DNA of 64,000 nucleotides from Sesamum alatum (GCA_034509735.1 JACGWO010000011.1:26892979-26956978); one strand, 5' to 3'. Counted from the stretch's first letter, positions 44,964-57,600 are shown. Program-made: numbers and translations. The notes: generated by a model from the letters alone, not told the origin.

Positions 44964-45560
44964 ACTTATTCTATTTTTTTAAAGGTTTCCATGCTTATAT
45001 TTCCAATTACCGACGAAGAAATAACTTTAAAAAATTAGTCACCATGACAAGAAATACTTACGTGCATAAAATCTTATAGACACGACATTGATTTTAAAAA
45101 CAAACATTAATATATGATAAAAGACCGAGCAAATGATGGACATAGATGAAAGTGTAGGATAGACATAATAGTATATTTGGTGGTTAAAGGATGATGTGGA
45201 TAATTTAAAATAAATAATAATTATATTGATACTTAAGGGTATAATTGGTAGTTTAAAATTTGGTGTTACAGCGTCACAAACTGTCAATTGTCAATAAAAA
45301 ATATATGTTTTTGTATTAGTATTGATTATAAATATAGGAAAAAATTGAGCGATTCTTCTTCATTTTCATTTCAAAAAATAAAAAATTTAATTTTTGTATC
45401 AAGAATAACGTAATGATATATAAATTAGAACTAAGTATTATTACATGTGATCGAGTAAATAGGTGAGTCTGATTTTACAATCGAACATTTATATTCTTAC
45501 TAGTTAGTACCTTGTGCGAAGGCATGGGAGAATTGTATTTCCAAAATAAATAAAATTATA
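44964..45560. other. AT-rich noncoding, no gene seen
   Basis: No recognisable gene or repeat end. Borders the 5' part of the LINE relic. Confidence 0.35.
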
Positions 45561-46855
45561 AATAATTTCACAATTTTTTTGGGCCATCTAAAAGAAAAGG
45601 GCAATACAATAAACATGATACCTTCTCTCTCGATTGCCAATGCACGACCTAACCCTAACGTGGATATTGGCGAAAGCGGTGATGATCCCGATCAGGAAAA
45701 TGCGGTGGTCTGGGTTCAAGGACAGGTTGAGGGAGAAAGTATCAACCAGATCTTTGATTATCGAGAATTATCGATCCTTGTTGGGCGAATCTTGGAGGTC
45801 GGTGATGAGAAATCACTGCAAGACATTGTTGCATTGATGGCACGTTGAGTGTCACGGTTTGGTTTCTCTTATTTGACTGCCACCGATTCGGCCATGTAAG
45901 GAACTATCTATCTGGCTAAGGGTCTGCCAGCCCTGTCAAAGGAAAACTTATGTGTAGGAGAAGCTAGCACTATGTCAACTGTAGTTGGGATAGCCATGAG
46001 TCGATATCGATGGGGTTGGTTACGGTGGGGTGTAGACTCTCGTCCACATATAGGGTTTCTCTGCCGCAAATCCTTCCACAGGGGTGTGGAGCAGCTTCCA
46101 CATTGCGATCATTACCATCATCGTCAACCTTGATAAACCCAATGACGACTCCCACTATGTTACCCTCGTCATCTTAACATTAGGCCGCACCGATGAAAAC
46201 ATCTGAGATATTTGTGGGTATGGTCAAGCTTAACCTTAGTGGTAAGGCCCATGCAGACTCGATTCTTGAGGAATTTTAGAAGTCAACACGTAAAACCTTA
46301 TGATTTATTCCCCAGAATCGCAATAGGGGAAATCTTGGTTAAACCTACAACATCTATGGTCAAAGAAGGTGCGAAATGTTGGCAAGCAACGCCCTTTGGT
46401 TACTTTCTGAATTGGAAACCATATTTTCACCACTTGGATGCTTTTGTGAAGGCTTCTTGGTAGGCACTGGTAGAGTTATTGCTTTTGCGTTAGGGTTCTT
46501 CTCCTTCTTCAAATTCCAAACCTTTGCGGCGATGGAGAAGATCATTGCGGGGTGGCCCTTGGTTGTTGTAGGGCCAACTGATTTTCTTGCAAAAGTGAGA
46601 GCCTAAAATGTCCCTTTTCAAGCACCAACATACATCGATGTTGGTCTGAATTCGTTTGAAACATCTCCATATTGAGTACTGGATTGATGAGGACTCTGGT
46701 GTGGTGGCTAGTGGAGTTGGGAGGCCCATCTACCATGATGCGGTCACTAGAGAGAGCACTAGAACGACTACGCTTGTGTATGTGTGTTGATTGATCCAAA
46801 GAGTGCTGCCTAAGCACTTGGTGGTTTTGAGACCAACTATAGACGGAGAAGCGAG

Positions 46856-47104
46856 GTGTTCATGCAAGGTTACATTGAATATGAATGGCTTCCGACGAAG
46901 TGCACTCATTATCAAATGTTGGGCCATGCTGCGTCACAGTGTCCAACAAAGAATAAACCCACCCATAGACCAAACGTCCAGGTGTATGTTCCTAAGCCCA
47001 AAGAGGTATGGCCTCCCTCCCCTCATCCAACTGAAACTCAAAGAATGCGGGGGATAAACAACAGAATACGCAGAAGCTGCAGAAGGACAAGGGGAAAGTT
47101 ATAG
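46856..47104 (+). pseudogene. LINE ORF1 zinc-knuckle region
   Basis: The frame contains 'YEWLPTKCTHYQMLGHAASQC', a damaged CCHC knuckle in which the second cysteine is Tyr. In plant L1 ORF1 (DUF4283 family) this knuckle follows a 'EY.W.P..C..C...GH....C' pattern. A proline-rich tail follows. Upstream frames (46212-46606) have ORF1-like fragments in different frames. Confidence 0.6.
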
Positions 47105-47228
47105 TTGTTTATAACCCGTTTGATGTATTGTGGAGTCTAGATGAGGCAACCGATGTAGAGACTGATATTGCATGTGTTAAGGAGCCCTAATAACAGCAAC
47201 CCTCCCATGTTGCAATCATGATTTCATT

Positions 47229-47979
47229 AGTGGTTTAGAACATGTGTGGTCTTAACAAATAATACCACCAAAATATTGTAAGGGCACTTATTCATGAATT
47301 TAAATTAGTCGTTGTAGGATTGCTCGAGACGCATAATCAAGCACAAAATGCTTCATGTATTCAGAATTTTACTGGTATACATTCATTGGAGATGATACTT
47401 TGATTATACCCAGGGTCCAGGAAAATGGATATGGACTGGGTGGGATGTGGTTGAGATTGACTTGGCAGTGTTGCTGGTTGGTGATCAATTTGTACATTGC
47501 AAGATTGTCTAATGGCATATGCACATGCCAATCCATGTTACCATTGTGTATAAGCCAACGAAATGGGTGAACGTAGGGCCTTGTAGGAATTTCTTACCTA
47601 GAATGCAGATCACATGCTCTTTATCGAATGGCTGATCATAGAAGATTTCAATACCGTGGTATATGATAGTGAATTTTGTGGGGCTATGGGAGATTATTCT
47701 GTGGCTGTGATGGAATTCAGGCAATGCCTCCTGCAAGTAGGATTAATCACACTTCCGTCAAGGGGCCTCCAATATTCATGGAACAATTGCAACTTGAGAG
47801 ATCTGAGTCTATGGAAAGATCTGGATCGAGTCCTTGGGAATGAAGAATGGTTCACTCAGTGGCCACTTAGCACCTATTGTTGTACTTCTCCGAGGACATT
47901 TGACCGTTGCTCCCTAGTCGTGCAAACTGAAGCTCACACACAAGAAGAGAAGGTATTTTTCAGTTCAACAATTTCTTAA
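47229..47979 (+). pseudogene. LINE endonuclease domain, broken
   Basis: 'WNMCGLNK' and 'LVVVGLLETH' mark the start of the exonuclease-endonuclease-phosphatase fold. After degraded sequence the frame 47614-47979 reads 'WLIIEDFNTVVYDSEF', 'FRQCLLQVGLITLPSRGLQYSWNN' (in pieces) and 'LWKDLDRVLGNEEW'. The usual GDFN is EDFN here. It ends near where LINE text is duplicated around the copia fragment. Confidence 0.7.
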
Positions 47980-48046
47980 CGCGAGCGCCTGATCTCATGC
48001 AGCAAGTCGGGAACATCTAGATGCATCATATACATGGAATTTTATA

Positions 48047-48127
48047 TATAGTGTTGTTCACAAACTTAAGCTCTTAAAACCTGTGTTTCTAGACCTAAGA
48101 AGGAGGAAAGACAATGTATTTTATAAT
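48047..48127 (+). repeat. Left copy of an 80-bp direct repeat of LINE sequence
   Basis: Nearly identical to 49915-49995 ('acctgtgtttctagacctaa', 'gaaggaggaaagacaa'). Both encode the LINE piece 'LKPVFLDLRRRKDN'-like that normally occurs once between endonuclease and RT. Confidence 0.8.
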
Positions 48128-49914
48128 AGGTGATCGTGAAGCTAATTTAGTTAGGCTTATGTAACCTGTTTCTAACAGTCGTGGTATAAAATAAATTGTT
48201 CTGAATAAAAGTGATGTTCAGTTTATGGCATTTATACTTTGATTGTGTTCACTTACTCTGTATTACTGTTCAATGCACAAGCAAAGCCCACAGACCGAAT
48301 GCGTTAATCCAAGAGGGTGGACTACGCATAGGTTGGCAGTCATGAATCCAGTCTCTATGGATCGGTCTGAAACTCTCCAAGTTAAGGACCTCGAGATTGG
48401 GTATCCAGGGTCCAATCGAGATTTGCACTAAGGATTGCAGTCATGTTTCATCGGCAAATAGACGAGAGTCGTCCATGCAATATTAGTGAGTTAGTTGGCT
48501 CGGTGGCGGCTGATTGAGGTGACTCGCGGGAATCGTCATATGGGAAACCTTGAGTGGGTTGGTCGGTATGATTCGTAATCCTGGCTCCGATAGTACGAGA
48601 TTAGTCCCCAGACTTGAAGGACCACGCCAATCACATACACACCATGCCTGTATCTTAGGTTTGTGCGAAAGGCTACCGGGTCGAAAGACTTGGTTGCTAT
48701 AAGCTTTATCCAGTGTTGTAGCCCAGATACTATATGAGATATAACACGGCAAACCGGCATCCTACAAATACTTGAGAGTGTGGAGTAGCCCTGCATACAT
48801 TAAGAGGTTAGTGGGAGACAAGCTAGAGTCGAGATCTGGCTTGTGCAGGTTCGTTGGCTATCCGAAAGAAACTGCAGGTTATTACTTTTATGACCCATCT
48901 GAGCAAAAGGTATTTGTCCCGAGGAATGCAGCCTTCTTGAAAAAGGATTTTCCATCGGATTCCCAATGTGATGAACTTCTCCTTGAGGAATCAAGCAAGA
49001 CGCTTCAGTCATCAGCGCAAGGAGCTATAGATACTACGTTAAGAGGTTTTAGGTTGAGTACTGACAGATTAAGCAGCCTCATGAGGCTCAACGTGTTGGA
49101 TAGCCTCTTCAACCCCAGCATGTTGAGCAGCCTCCCGAGGAGCCAACCACGGTGCCAGAACCATCAGCTCCTATTGTGTCTACGCCCGTTGTTTCCACTA
49201 ATATTCCAGTCCTTCGTAGGTCAGCAAGAGTGCCACTTCCCCCGAGAGGTATGGCTTCTTAGGCGTGACCGGTCAATTGGATAATGATCCTAAGACATAC
49301 GGGATGCGATGTCGGATGTCGATTCAAGGAAGTGGCTTGAGGCCATGAAAGCCGAAATGCACTCCATGAGCACAAACCAAGTATGGACGCTTGCGGACCC
49401 TCCCAAAGGTGTGAAACCTTTCAGGTGTAAATGGGTCTATAAGCTTAAACTTGGGGCTGATGGAGAAGTAACTACCTTCAAAGCTACGATAGTAGCGAAA
49501 GGCTACACTAAACGACCCAGGGTTGACTTTGAGGAAACCTATTTGCCAGTAGCCATGGCTAAGTCCATTCGAATTATGCTTGCCAGAGTTGCATGGTATG
49601 ACTATGAAATATAGCAGATGTGAAGACAAAATTTCGTTGAGGAAGAGATCTATATGGATCAGCCGAAGGGATTCACTATTGTTGGAGAAGAACAGAAAGT
49701 CTGTCATCTCCAAAAGTCCATGGCCTCCATGGATCTTGCATGTTTTTTCTTTTGTTCATGAGATACACCGAACGACCGGGAGAATCAAGGGAACACCCGT
49801 TGATCGGTTTTAAATTCCATTGTTATTATGTGTTTACGTTTTTGTTACATTCAAACGGTCGCGCGCTTCTGCACGCGGCCTCTCCCGGGCCGATCCGCTT
49901 CGCTTTCACCTATG
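48128..49914 (+). mobile_element. Ty1/copia fragment inside the LINE
   Basis: Starts with leader/LTR-like sequence (48128-48715) with no clear ends, then the integrase C-terminus ('YKYLRVW', 'CRFVGYPKETAGYYFY', about 48755-48960), a gap, and the RT start ('KWLEAMKAEM', 'KWVYKLKLGADGEV', 'VDFEETYLPV', then 'YMDQPEGF'-like remains to about 49740). A GC-rich tail (49850-49905) follows. No RNase H or LTR pair. Flanked by the 80-bp LINE duplication. Confidence 0.7.
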
Positions 49915-49995
49915 TATAGTGTGGTTCACAAACTTAAACTCTTAAGACCTGTGTTTCTAGACCTAAGAAGGAGGAAAGACAACTTATTTTAGAAT
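49915..49995 (+). repeat. Right copy of the 80-bp LINE direct repeat
   Basis: Pair of 48047-48127; from here the LINE reads on into the region before its RT. Confidence 0.8.
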
Positions 49996-50089
49996 GTTCG
50001 GCTGCAACAGGTTTTTTTTGTCCAATATTCAGACTTTATTGTAGCAGTACCCATTTGACACGCTCTTTCAGGACTTTGAAAAGGTTTTT

Positions 50090-51900
50090 CGCTCACTATG
50101 GTCCCAGGCAGTGTTGCAGGAGCAGAAAATGCTTAAACAGAAAGCAAAGATTGCTTGACCAAATAACGATGACCAATGCACATAGGTATTTTTCTAGAAA
50201 ATTGATGTCAGGAAAGCTAAGCAACGTATTTACCAACAACATAATAAAATGGGTGACGACCTAAAGGAGCCACATGAGGTGGTACATGAGATTGTGGGGT
50301 ATTTTCAGAGTTTGCTTGGGGCGACTAGAGAACAATGAAACATAGACATGTCCCAATTGCACTCATACTTGATAGGAACTGTGACAAAAATGCATGCACA
50401 GCTGTTGAGTGCACCAATTTTGGTTGAAGAAGTGAGTACAACCCTTTGGGATATTGAGAGTAATAAGGCCCCAGGCCCTAATGGGTTTACGACGGGGTTT
50501 TTTAAAGCGGCTTGGCTGAAAATTGGAGTTGTTGTTACTCAAGCAGTAATGCAAATTTTCCATAAGGAAGGATCCTAAAGCAAATCAACGCTACATTGAT
50601 TACACTTATCCCCAAAGTACAACTACTTGTGAAGGTGGCTAATTTTCGCCAATATCTTATTGTAACATGCTATATAAATTGATATAAAAAAATCACAGTG
50701 GCCAGAGTGAAGGTTGTGTTGAGCACCCTAATCGACCGCACTCAAACTGAATTTGTATTGGGTCGAAGGATTAGTGATAGTATTCTACTTGCCCAAGAGT
50801 TTATGCATAGGGTGCAATTGGGCAAACCTCCCACATCGGTGCACTCTCAAGGTTGATCTCCAAAAGATATATGGTACTGTTTAGTGGGACTTTCTATAAG
50901 CTATATCATCCTTGTATGAGTTCCCTGGTGTCTTTGTTAATTAGGTGATGCAATCGCTACAACTTTGTTCACAATCAAGTGCAATAGCCAACAAAGGGTT
51001 TCTTTCAAGCTGATAGGGGCTTAAGGCAGGGCAACCCCCTGTCACTTTGTCTTTTTGTGTTGGTAATGGAGACTTTTCATGCTAATATGAAATATAGAAT
51101 TTCTCATTGTCGGCATTTCCAATATCATTGACGATATAAAGAATTGCAGTTGTTCATCTTACGTTTGCTAATAACTTATTGTTATTTCGTGCAGCAGATC
51201 ATAGATCACTTGTTGTATTAAAGGAGGGCTTAGAGAAGTTCAGACAATTATCTGGATTGCGTGAGAACTTTTAGAGAAACTAATTATTTATGTCAAAATC
51301 TGCAATTGGCTAAGCTAACGTACTACAAAATCTGATCCAATTCCCGGTGGCTCAACTTACAGTGAGATACTTGGGAGTTCCTCTCCTTGCCACCAGATTG
51401 TCTATCAATGACTGTGGACCATTGCTTGACAAAGTTGATAAGAAAATTGTTGCATGGGGTTTTTTCTAGTATCGTTTGCAAGAAGGGTACAACTCATTAA
51501 ATCGGTGTTGGTTTCGCTGCATGTGTATTGTTCATCAGTTTTCTCCTTCCTAATGGAGTAATTAGAGAGCTCGAGAAGAGATTCAAAAAAATCTTTTTGA
51601 AAGGAATAGGTTCTATTGGATATGCAAAGTTTCTTGGAACCAAATTTACTTTAGGAAGGAAGTGGGTGACTTAGGCACACAGACGGTAGGATCCATTAAC
51701 CGAGCCCTCACGTGTAAGCACTTATGGGAGGTATTGAGCAACAATACAACATCAATTTGGGTGCTGTGGATAAAACAGTACCGGCTAAAACGCCATACAA
51801 TCTGGATGTTGGACCATCAACAGGCTCATGGAGTTGGAGGAAATTGTTGAAGCTTAGGCATGTAATATTGCTTATGCTTGAATACGATATTGTCACGGGA
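50090..51900 (+). pseudogene. LINE reverse transcriptase, inactivated
   Basis: Order: 'LKQKAKIAW', 'YFQSLLG', then a frame (50348-50578) with 'DIESNKAPGPNGFTTGFFKAAW'-type wording in pieces, 'FVLGRRISDSILLAQEF' (about 50750), and the catalytic box FANN at 51164-51175 where LINEs have FADD. Both metal-binding aspartates are asparagine, and KAPGPDGF is KAPGPNGF. Stops and frameshifts occur throughout. Confidence 0.75.
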
Positions 51901-52757
51901 GATAATATGCGATTATGGCAAGGTCATTGGCACCCTTTGCTTGTCCTATTACACAAATATCCTAAAGCCCTGTTGGTGATAAGAATTACAATCACGATAC
52001 CCCTGTCAATAGTCATCCAACATGGGATTGACGCTAGCCTCTATAACTGATGTTTAGATTGAAGAAATCATTGAAACTTTGCCAGCTATACACGGTGGGG
52101 ACAGGATAATATTAGATGGAAGAGCTCGCCAACAAGTTCACTACATTTAGTGCATTGCAGCTGATCCAGCCTGCTGCACCGAGTGCCCCCTGGCATATCT
52201 TGCTTATGGGGGGCATTCAGTTCTGCGGAATCGGTCCATTCTATGGATTTCTATCCAAGAGAAGTTGTCCACGATAGATAAGAGTTGGCTACAACATGCA
52301 AATCGAAGGTGACTCTTGTGCGGTACTGAGGCGAATAAATCACACACACATCTAATTTTTGACTGTCGTTAGTCTAGAGATTGTATCTTTGTGCTGCGTA
52401 GGGAAGTTTGATTCATTTGGCCATATGCTAACTGCTGGTAAACTTGCCTCAACTAAGCTACAAGACGGTGGGGGAAATCCCACTTATTGAACCACTCGTA
52501 TAGAGCAGTTTTGGCGTCGTTGGTATACCACATTTGGCAGGAAATGAATGACATGCAATTTGGGGGTACTAGCCGACCACCTCACATGATTGTCGGTCCT
52601 TGAGCAAATTAGAGAAAGAATCAAGGGGCGATAATTTCAAGTTAGTTTACAATCATCCATTTTGTATAAGATTTGTAGGATAGCGTGAGCTTGCCATGAG
52701 CTATATCAATGGATTTGTACAATTTCTTTACATATATGAAATTTACCTTTAAAAAAA

Positions 52758-53319
52758 ATAAATTAAAACTAAAATTTAAAATATAAAATATAAAAGTAAA
52801 CAAATTAATATTACTCTCAATTCAAAGTATATTGAATATAATAATATATTTACCTTATTTTACTAACTAAATTTAAATAAAAAACAAAAAATATTTTTAA
52901 GTGGAAAATAGAAAATAACTATTTAAATATTATTAAATATAAAAATAAAATTTAAATAATTTTACTAACTAAATTATCCAATAAAATTTGGTAAATCTTT
53001 TGGATAAAGATAAATAATAATATATTTATTTAAATTTAATATTTTATTACGTGGTAAAATAAAATTCAAATATAAGAATACATGGCCTTATTTTGAATAG
53101 CTTTAATACCTTTCTTATTCTATACAAGTCCCTCATTCAAGCCAGGAGGCTAGGGTTCACGTCATCTTCGGTACTATATTGCATAAGTCGCGCAACCAAC
53201 AATGTCATTGTCCTTCTAGCACGCGTTGGAACCCTAAATGGCGTGGGTACCCTCTATGCCACCGGTTTGAGTAGTTGGCCTGGTCATGACACCATAACTA
53301 ATGGTGGGTTGTGATGGGG
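52758..53319. other. AT-rich, then an unclassified patch
   Basis: 52758-53085 is AT-rich with no features. 53093-53314 supports a 73-codon frame without a domain; probably a LINE or other repeat remnant. Confidence 0.3.
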
Positions 53320-53601
53320 TCATAGGTATAACCAATCCAATGAGAGTAAAGGTTGTTCCTGCCCCTCCACCCCCATACTTTGTCCCTGTCCAGCTTTGCA
53401 CCTAGACACGTGTAGTCCCAGCCCTCCTTCTGCAGTTGACGCACATACCCTATCCCAAGCTACTTTGGAGTAGCCTCGTGCTGCACTGCCATGCCAAAGA
53501 AACTTACGGAGCTTACTCTTAATAGCCTTCGTCACCCACGGGGAGGATAAATTTGTTGCCCAATACTTATGTAATGACACTGACTGTTCAACTTGTACCA
53601 C
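53320..53601 (-). pseudogene. LINE RT C-terminal fragment, minus strand
   Basis: Frame contains 'SKLRKFLWHGSAARGYSKVAWDRVCASTAEGGLGL' (in pieces): the plant L1 signature FLW.G....Y.KVAWD.VC....EGGLG after the RT domain. It lies back to back with a plus-strand RT fragment. Confidence 0.75.
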
Positions 53602-54080
53602 GTCGGGAAATCACAAATAACATCCTCCTCCTGGCACAAGAGTTAATGGATGTCTATAATTAGAAGACCTTCCACCTAGATGTGCCCTCAAAGTGGATTT
53701 GCGTAAGGCCTATGACCAAGTGGGGTGGGATTTCATCTTGGCAACTCTGAAGATGTTTCAATTTCCACAATTATTCATGCAGTGGTAGAGGAGTGCATTG
53801 CTACAACAGGTTTCTCAATGTGTCTCAATGGCACAATTCATTGATTCTTCCAAGGTGCTCGGGCCTAGAGGCAAGGGGACCCAATGTCTTCGTACCTCTT
53901 TGTATGTGTAATGGAAGTTTGGCACTTAATGATCAAAGCAAGGGTTTAGTAGGAGGATAACTTTGGGTATCACTGGCGGTGTAAGGAATTGACTATCTTG
54001 AACCTCTACTTTGAGGATTTCCTCCCAACCCGCTTTGAGATTATGCAAACTTCTAAAGATTCAATATAACCCTTTTCAAC
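53602..54080 (+). pseudogene. LINE RT central fragment, plus strand
   Basis: Across shifting frames: 'EITNNILLLAQELM', 'CALKVDLRKAYDQVGWDF', 'CLNGTIH', 'ARGKGTQCLRTSL', 'HWRCKELTILNLYFEDF'. This is the L1 RT core order up to the FADD region, where the usual 'C/FADDLL' reads 'YFEDFL'. Orientation is opposite to the fragment at 53320-53601. Confidence 0.7.
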
Positions 54081-54347
54081 GACTCACCCAACAACTTTAA
54101 TGAATTTCAAGAAGTTGAATCATCATTTGCACCCCATCGTCATCATTCGCCACTGCCTCCGACCCTTGTCTAGTATCGCCACCTCCATGGCTAGGGTTAG
54201 GGTTTGCCAAAGAGTTTGTATAGGAATTAATGTATAGAGTGTGAGAGAAATAAGAGAATTTTCCATCATGTTTTTTGAGAATAATGATATTACTAAATAC
54301 ATATATATCGAATGCGTTTTGACAGTCGGTAATAATTTTAGGAGACA
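54081..54347. promoter_or_regulatory. Region upstream of NRPB1 copy B, not shared with copy A; telo-box-like motif
   Basis: Contains CTAGGGTTAGGGTTTG at 54191-54206, like the plant telo-box (AAACCCTAA on the other strand), about 220 bp upstream of the copy B TATA box. Some promoters of growth-related plant genes carry this motif; here a role is only possible, since the sequence is not shared with copy A. Confidence 0.25.
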
Positions 54348-54424
54348 AATATTTGATTATTAACGATTTTGAATTATCTTTGAACAAACGGGCCCCTCAG
54401 CTAAAGGACCAAGGCGTTCCTGTC

Positions 54425-54432
54425 TATAAATA
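54425..54432 (+). promoter_or_regulatory. TATA box of NRPB1 copy B
   Basis: TATAAATA, 212 bp before the start codon. Similarity to copy A begins at about 54348, 77 bp upstream of this box. Confidence 0.6.
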
Positions 54433-54636
54433 CCCCTCAAACCCCGCCTATTCTCCTTTTATTCCCAAAGTCTTTTCTAGAAGGGGTATGAAACCTGAAT
54501 ATATCACAGATTTCTGAAGAACCCTAGGAAATTAACGGTTAGCAGAAACTGAAATCAAGTTTGGGTGATAAATCTTGCTGAATCCAAGAACCCATAATCA
54601 TATAAAAAGCCGCCATACTTCATCTCCGCCGCCTCT

Positions 54637-57600
54637 ATGGATTTGCGGTTTCCTTTTTCACCGGCGGAGGTCGCCAAAGTCCGGGTTGTACAGTTCGGCA
54701 TACTTAGCCCTGATGAGATCGTAATAGTTTACTGCTTTGTTGTTCAGCTATGTATGAGTGACTTTTATCTTCCACTTGAGATAATCGGGTAATGCTGTGA
54801 ATTTGTTTTTGTAGAGGCAAATGTCGGTAGTTCACATAGAGCACGGTGAGACGATGGAGAGAGGTAAGCCGAAGATAGGCGGTTTGAGTGACCCGCGACT
54901 TGGGACGATTGATAGGAAGATGAAGTGCGAGACTTGTATGTCTAACATGGCTGAGTGTCCTGGTCACTTCGGTCATCTGGAGCTCGCTAAACCCATGTTT
55001 CACATTGGATTCATGAAGGTTGTGCTGAGTATTCTGCGCTGTGTGTGCTTCAATTGCTCCAAGATTTTGGCTGATGAGGTATATATGATGCCCGAATTGT
55101 TAATTTTGGAGAGGTCATGGATTGACTGTCTCGCAATGTTTTGACATTCTGGACCCTCCCCAGCTTCCACTTAAATGTGAGTCTGACGACAATTAGATTT
55201 CAGTGTGTTTAACCTCATGTGGAAATATTCGTTTGCAACCTTGCCTTTTCGACATGCTAGGACTTCCTTATTAATAGCTGTTAAGAGTTGCAAACTACAA
55301 CAAATTGTGCTGTTTAGTTTAAGTTTGAGAAGGAACAGATATTGGATTGATGGTAACGGCGATGGTGAAGCATCTCTTAGTAGAGGGTGAAATGATTTTT
55401 AGCTTAACAATTTTGATCTCCATGTCAAGAACTACTTCCATATCACACAAGTCAAGATACTAGTGATGTTCTTCGAAGTATTTTATTCTACTTTTAAAGA
55501 AAATGTAATATTTGTAATAATTCATAAGCTTGAGTAGTCCAAACATATAAGTAGAAGTTGACATGAAGAGAAACATCTGTTTATTGTTTTCTACCTATGG
55601 TAGTTCAATATGTCAAATACAAATGAAAGGGATTATTACACTCCCCTCCCTTGAGGTTTGGTGTAATTACACGTAGACCCCCTGTGGTTTGGGAAATTAC
55701 ATCTAGTACCCCTGAGCTTTGCTTATGTCTAACAAATTTTGTCCCTCCTTTATCAAAATTCACTAAATTTGTTGATATTAGCAAAAAGTATTTAATGAAA
55801 ATCAATATTTACCATCGATTAACTTATTACTGACTTATTGTAGGTCAAACGAATCTTGTTTTATGACCAAACTACCCTTATATATCTTCACACGTTAAAA
55901 CATATGAGACAGTATATCTTCACCATTATAAGGGTATTTTAGTCATAAATAATTTATTTGGCCTGTAATAAGTTAATAATAAGTTAATCAAGGATAAATA
56001 TCGATTTTCATTAATTTTTCTTTTGTTAATATCAACAAATTCGGTGAATTTTGACTAACGGGGGATCTATTTGTTAGACGGACGCAAACTTTAGGGGTAC
56101 TAGATGTAATTTCTCAAACCACAGGGGGTCTACGTGTAATTACACCAAACCTCAAGGGAGGGGGTGTAATTATCCCAAAATCAAAGTATAAAATCTCATA
56201 AGAAAAAACTACTACTATTAGATTAAAACCCATGAGTTTGTGAAACGTAGATCAACACCTTCTTAATTGCAGAGTTCTAGAGCATCAATAACTCCACTTG
56301 GATGGTAACCTGTTGCCCAAATCACATGTGAAAATTGTGTCATTTTTATCATATTCTGGTCCTTGATAGAGAAGTCGTGTTAAGTCGAGTCAGTTTAGTA
56401 ACTAGGGAGTACAACCATTCAATTTTGCGGAGGAACTCATTTGAAAAGCAAGAAATGGACAAAAACCATTTTATTTTTTTGTTTTTAAGAAAAGCACTGG
56501 TAGGCTTTCATCTATTTTGAATTTTTATTACTGCTAGTATCTACTATCACAGGATCAATGTGAAGTAATATTTGCTAGATCTTGAAAGGGTGGTCTCCTA
56601 ATCATTGAGTAGTTTGATTTCACATTTTGTAGAAGAGGTCCATACGATGCTTAATATAGATGACCATTCCGAATGGAGCATACCTTGTAAGGCTAACTGG
56701 AGTGTAGGACATGTGAAGCTTATTCCAGCTAGTGATCCAATTTAGGAATCTTTAACGCTGTTTATATCTTTAAAATACGGATTTCTCATGATGGAAATAT
56801 GAGTAATGTGACTCAGAAGACTTTGATATGTTTCATGATCTGGATTCATCTAGTTCTTATGTTAACAGCTGTGTTTTTAAAAAAGCCCTTAGTTTTCTCT
56901 AGTGCTCTAAGGTTCTTATTGAAAGAAAACATATGATAGAATTTCACAGGCAATAATTCAGTTTCTACAATAATTAACAACATCTGTGTAATCTTTCCTA
57001 GGACGATCCAAAGTTCAAGCAAGCCATGAGAATACGAAACCCTAAAAATAGACTAAGAAAGATATTAGATGCCTGCAAAAACAAATCCAAATGTGATGGA
57101 GGTGATGAGATTGATGTGCGAGGTCAAGATCCTGATGAACCCGTGAAGAAGAGCAGAGGTGGATGTGGTGCTCAGCAGCCGAAAATTTCTATTGATGGAA
57201 TGAAGATGGTTGCTGAATACAAGATTCAAAAGAAGAAAAATGATGACCAGGACCAGCTGCCTGAACCTGTTGAGCGGAAACAACTACTCTCTGCAGACAA
57301 GGTATCATGTACCACACGTCAGAAGGGGAGAAAGAGGCTTTCAACTTCATATTCCAATCTGAATTATGTGTTAGGTTGATTAATGTTTTTAATTTCAGCA
57401 ATTTCTAAAAGCTTTTCCTTTTAGGTTCTTAGCATTCTGAAGAGAATAACTGATGAAGATTGTCAATTGTTGGGTTTGAACCCAAAATATGCTCGCCCTG
57501 ACTGGATGATTCTTCAAGTTCTTCCAATTCCGCCTCCTCCTGTTAGACCTTCTGTAATGATGGATACTTCTTCAAGGAGTGAGGCATGCCACTTCCCTCT

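Larger units (their letters stand above)
45561..52757 (+). pseudogene. L1-like LINE relic, ORF1 to 3' A-rich end, split by a copia fragment
   Basis: Order on the + strand: ORF1 remains (45600-47104), endonuclease (47229-47979), interruption by copia sequence (about 48128-49914), reverse transcriptase (about 50090-51900), a degenerate cysteine/histidine zf-RVT-like tail (about 52180-52400; 'LSTIDKSWLQHANR', 'HTHLIFDC'), and an A-rich end at about 52750-52757. This is the order of plant L1 elements. Many stops and frameshifts make it inactive. Confidence 0.75.
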
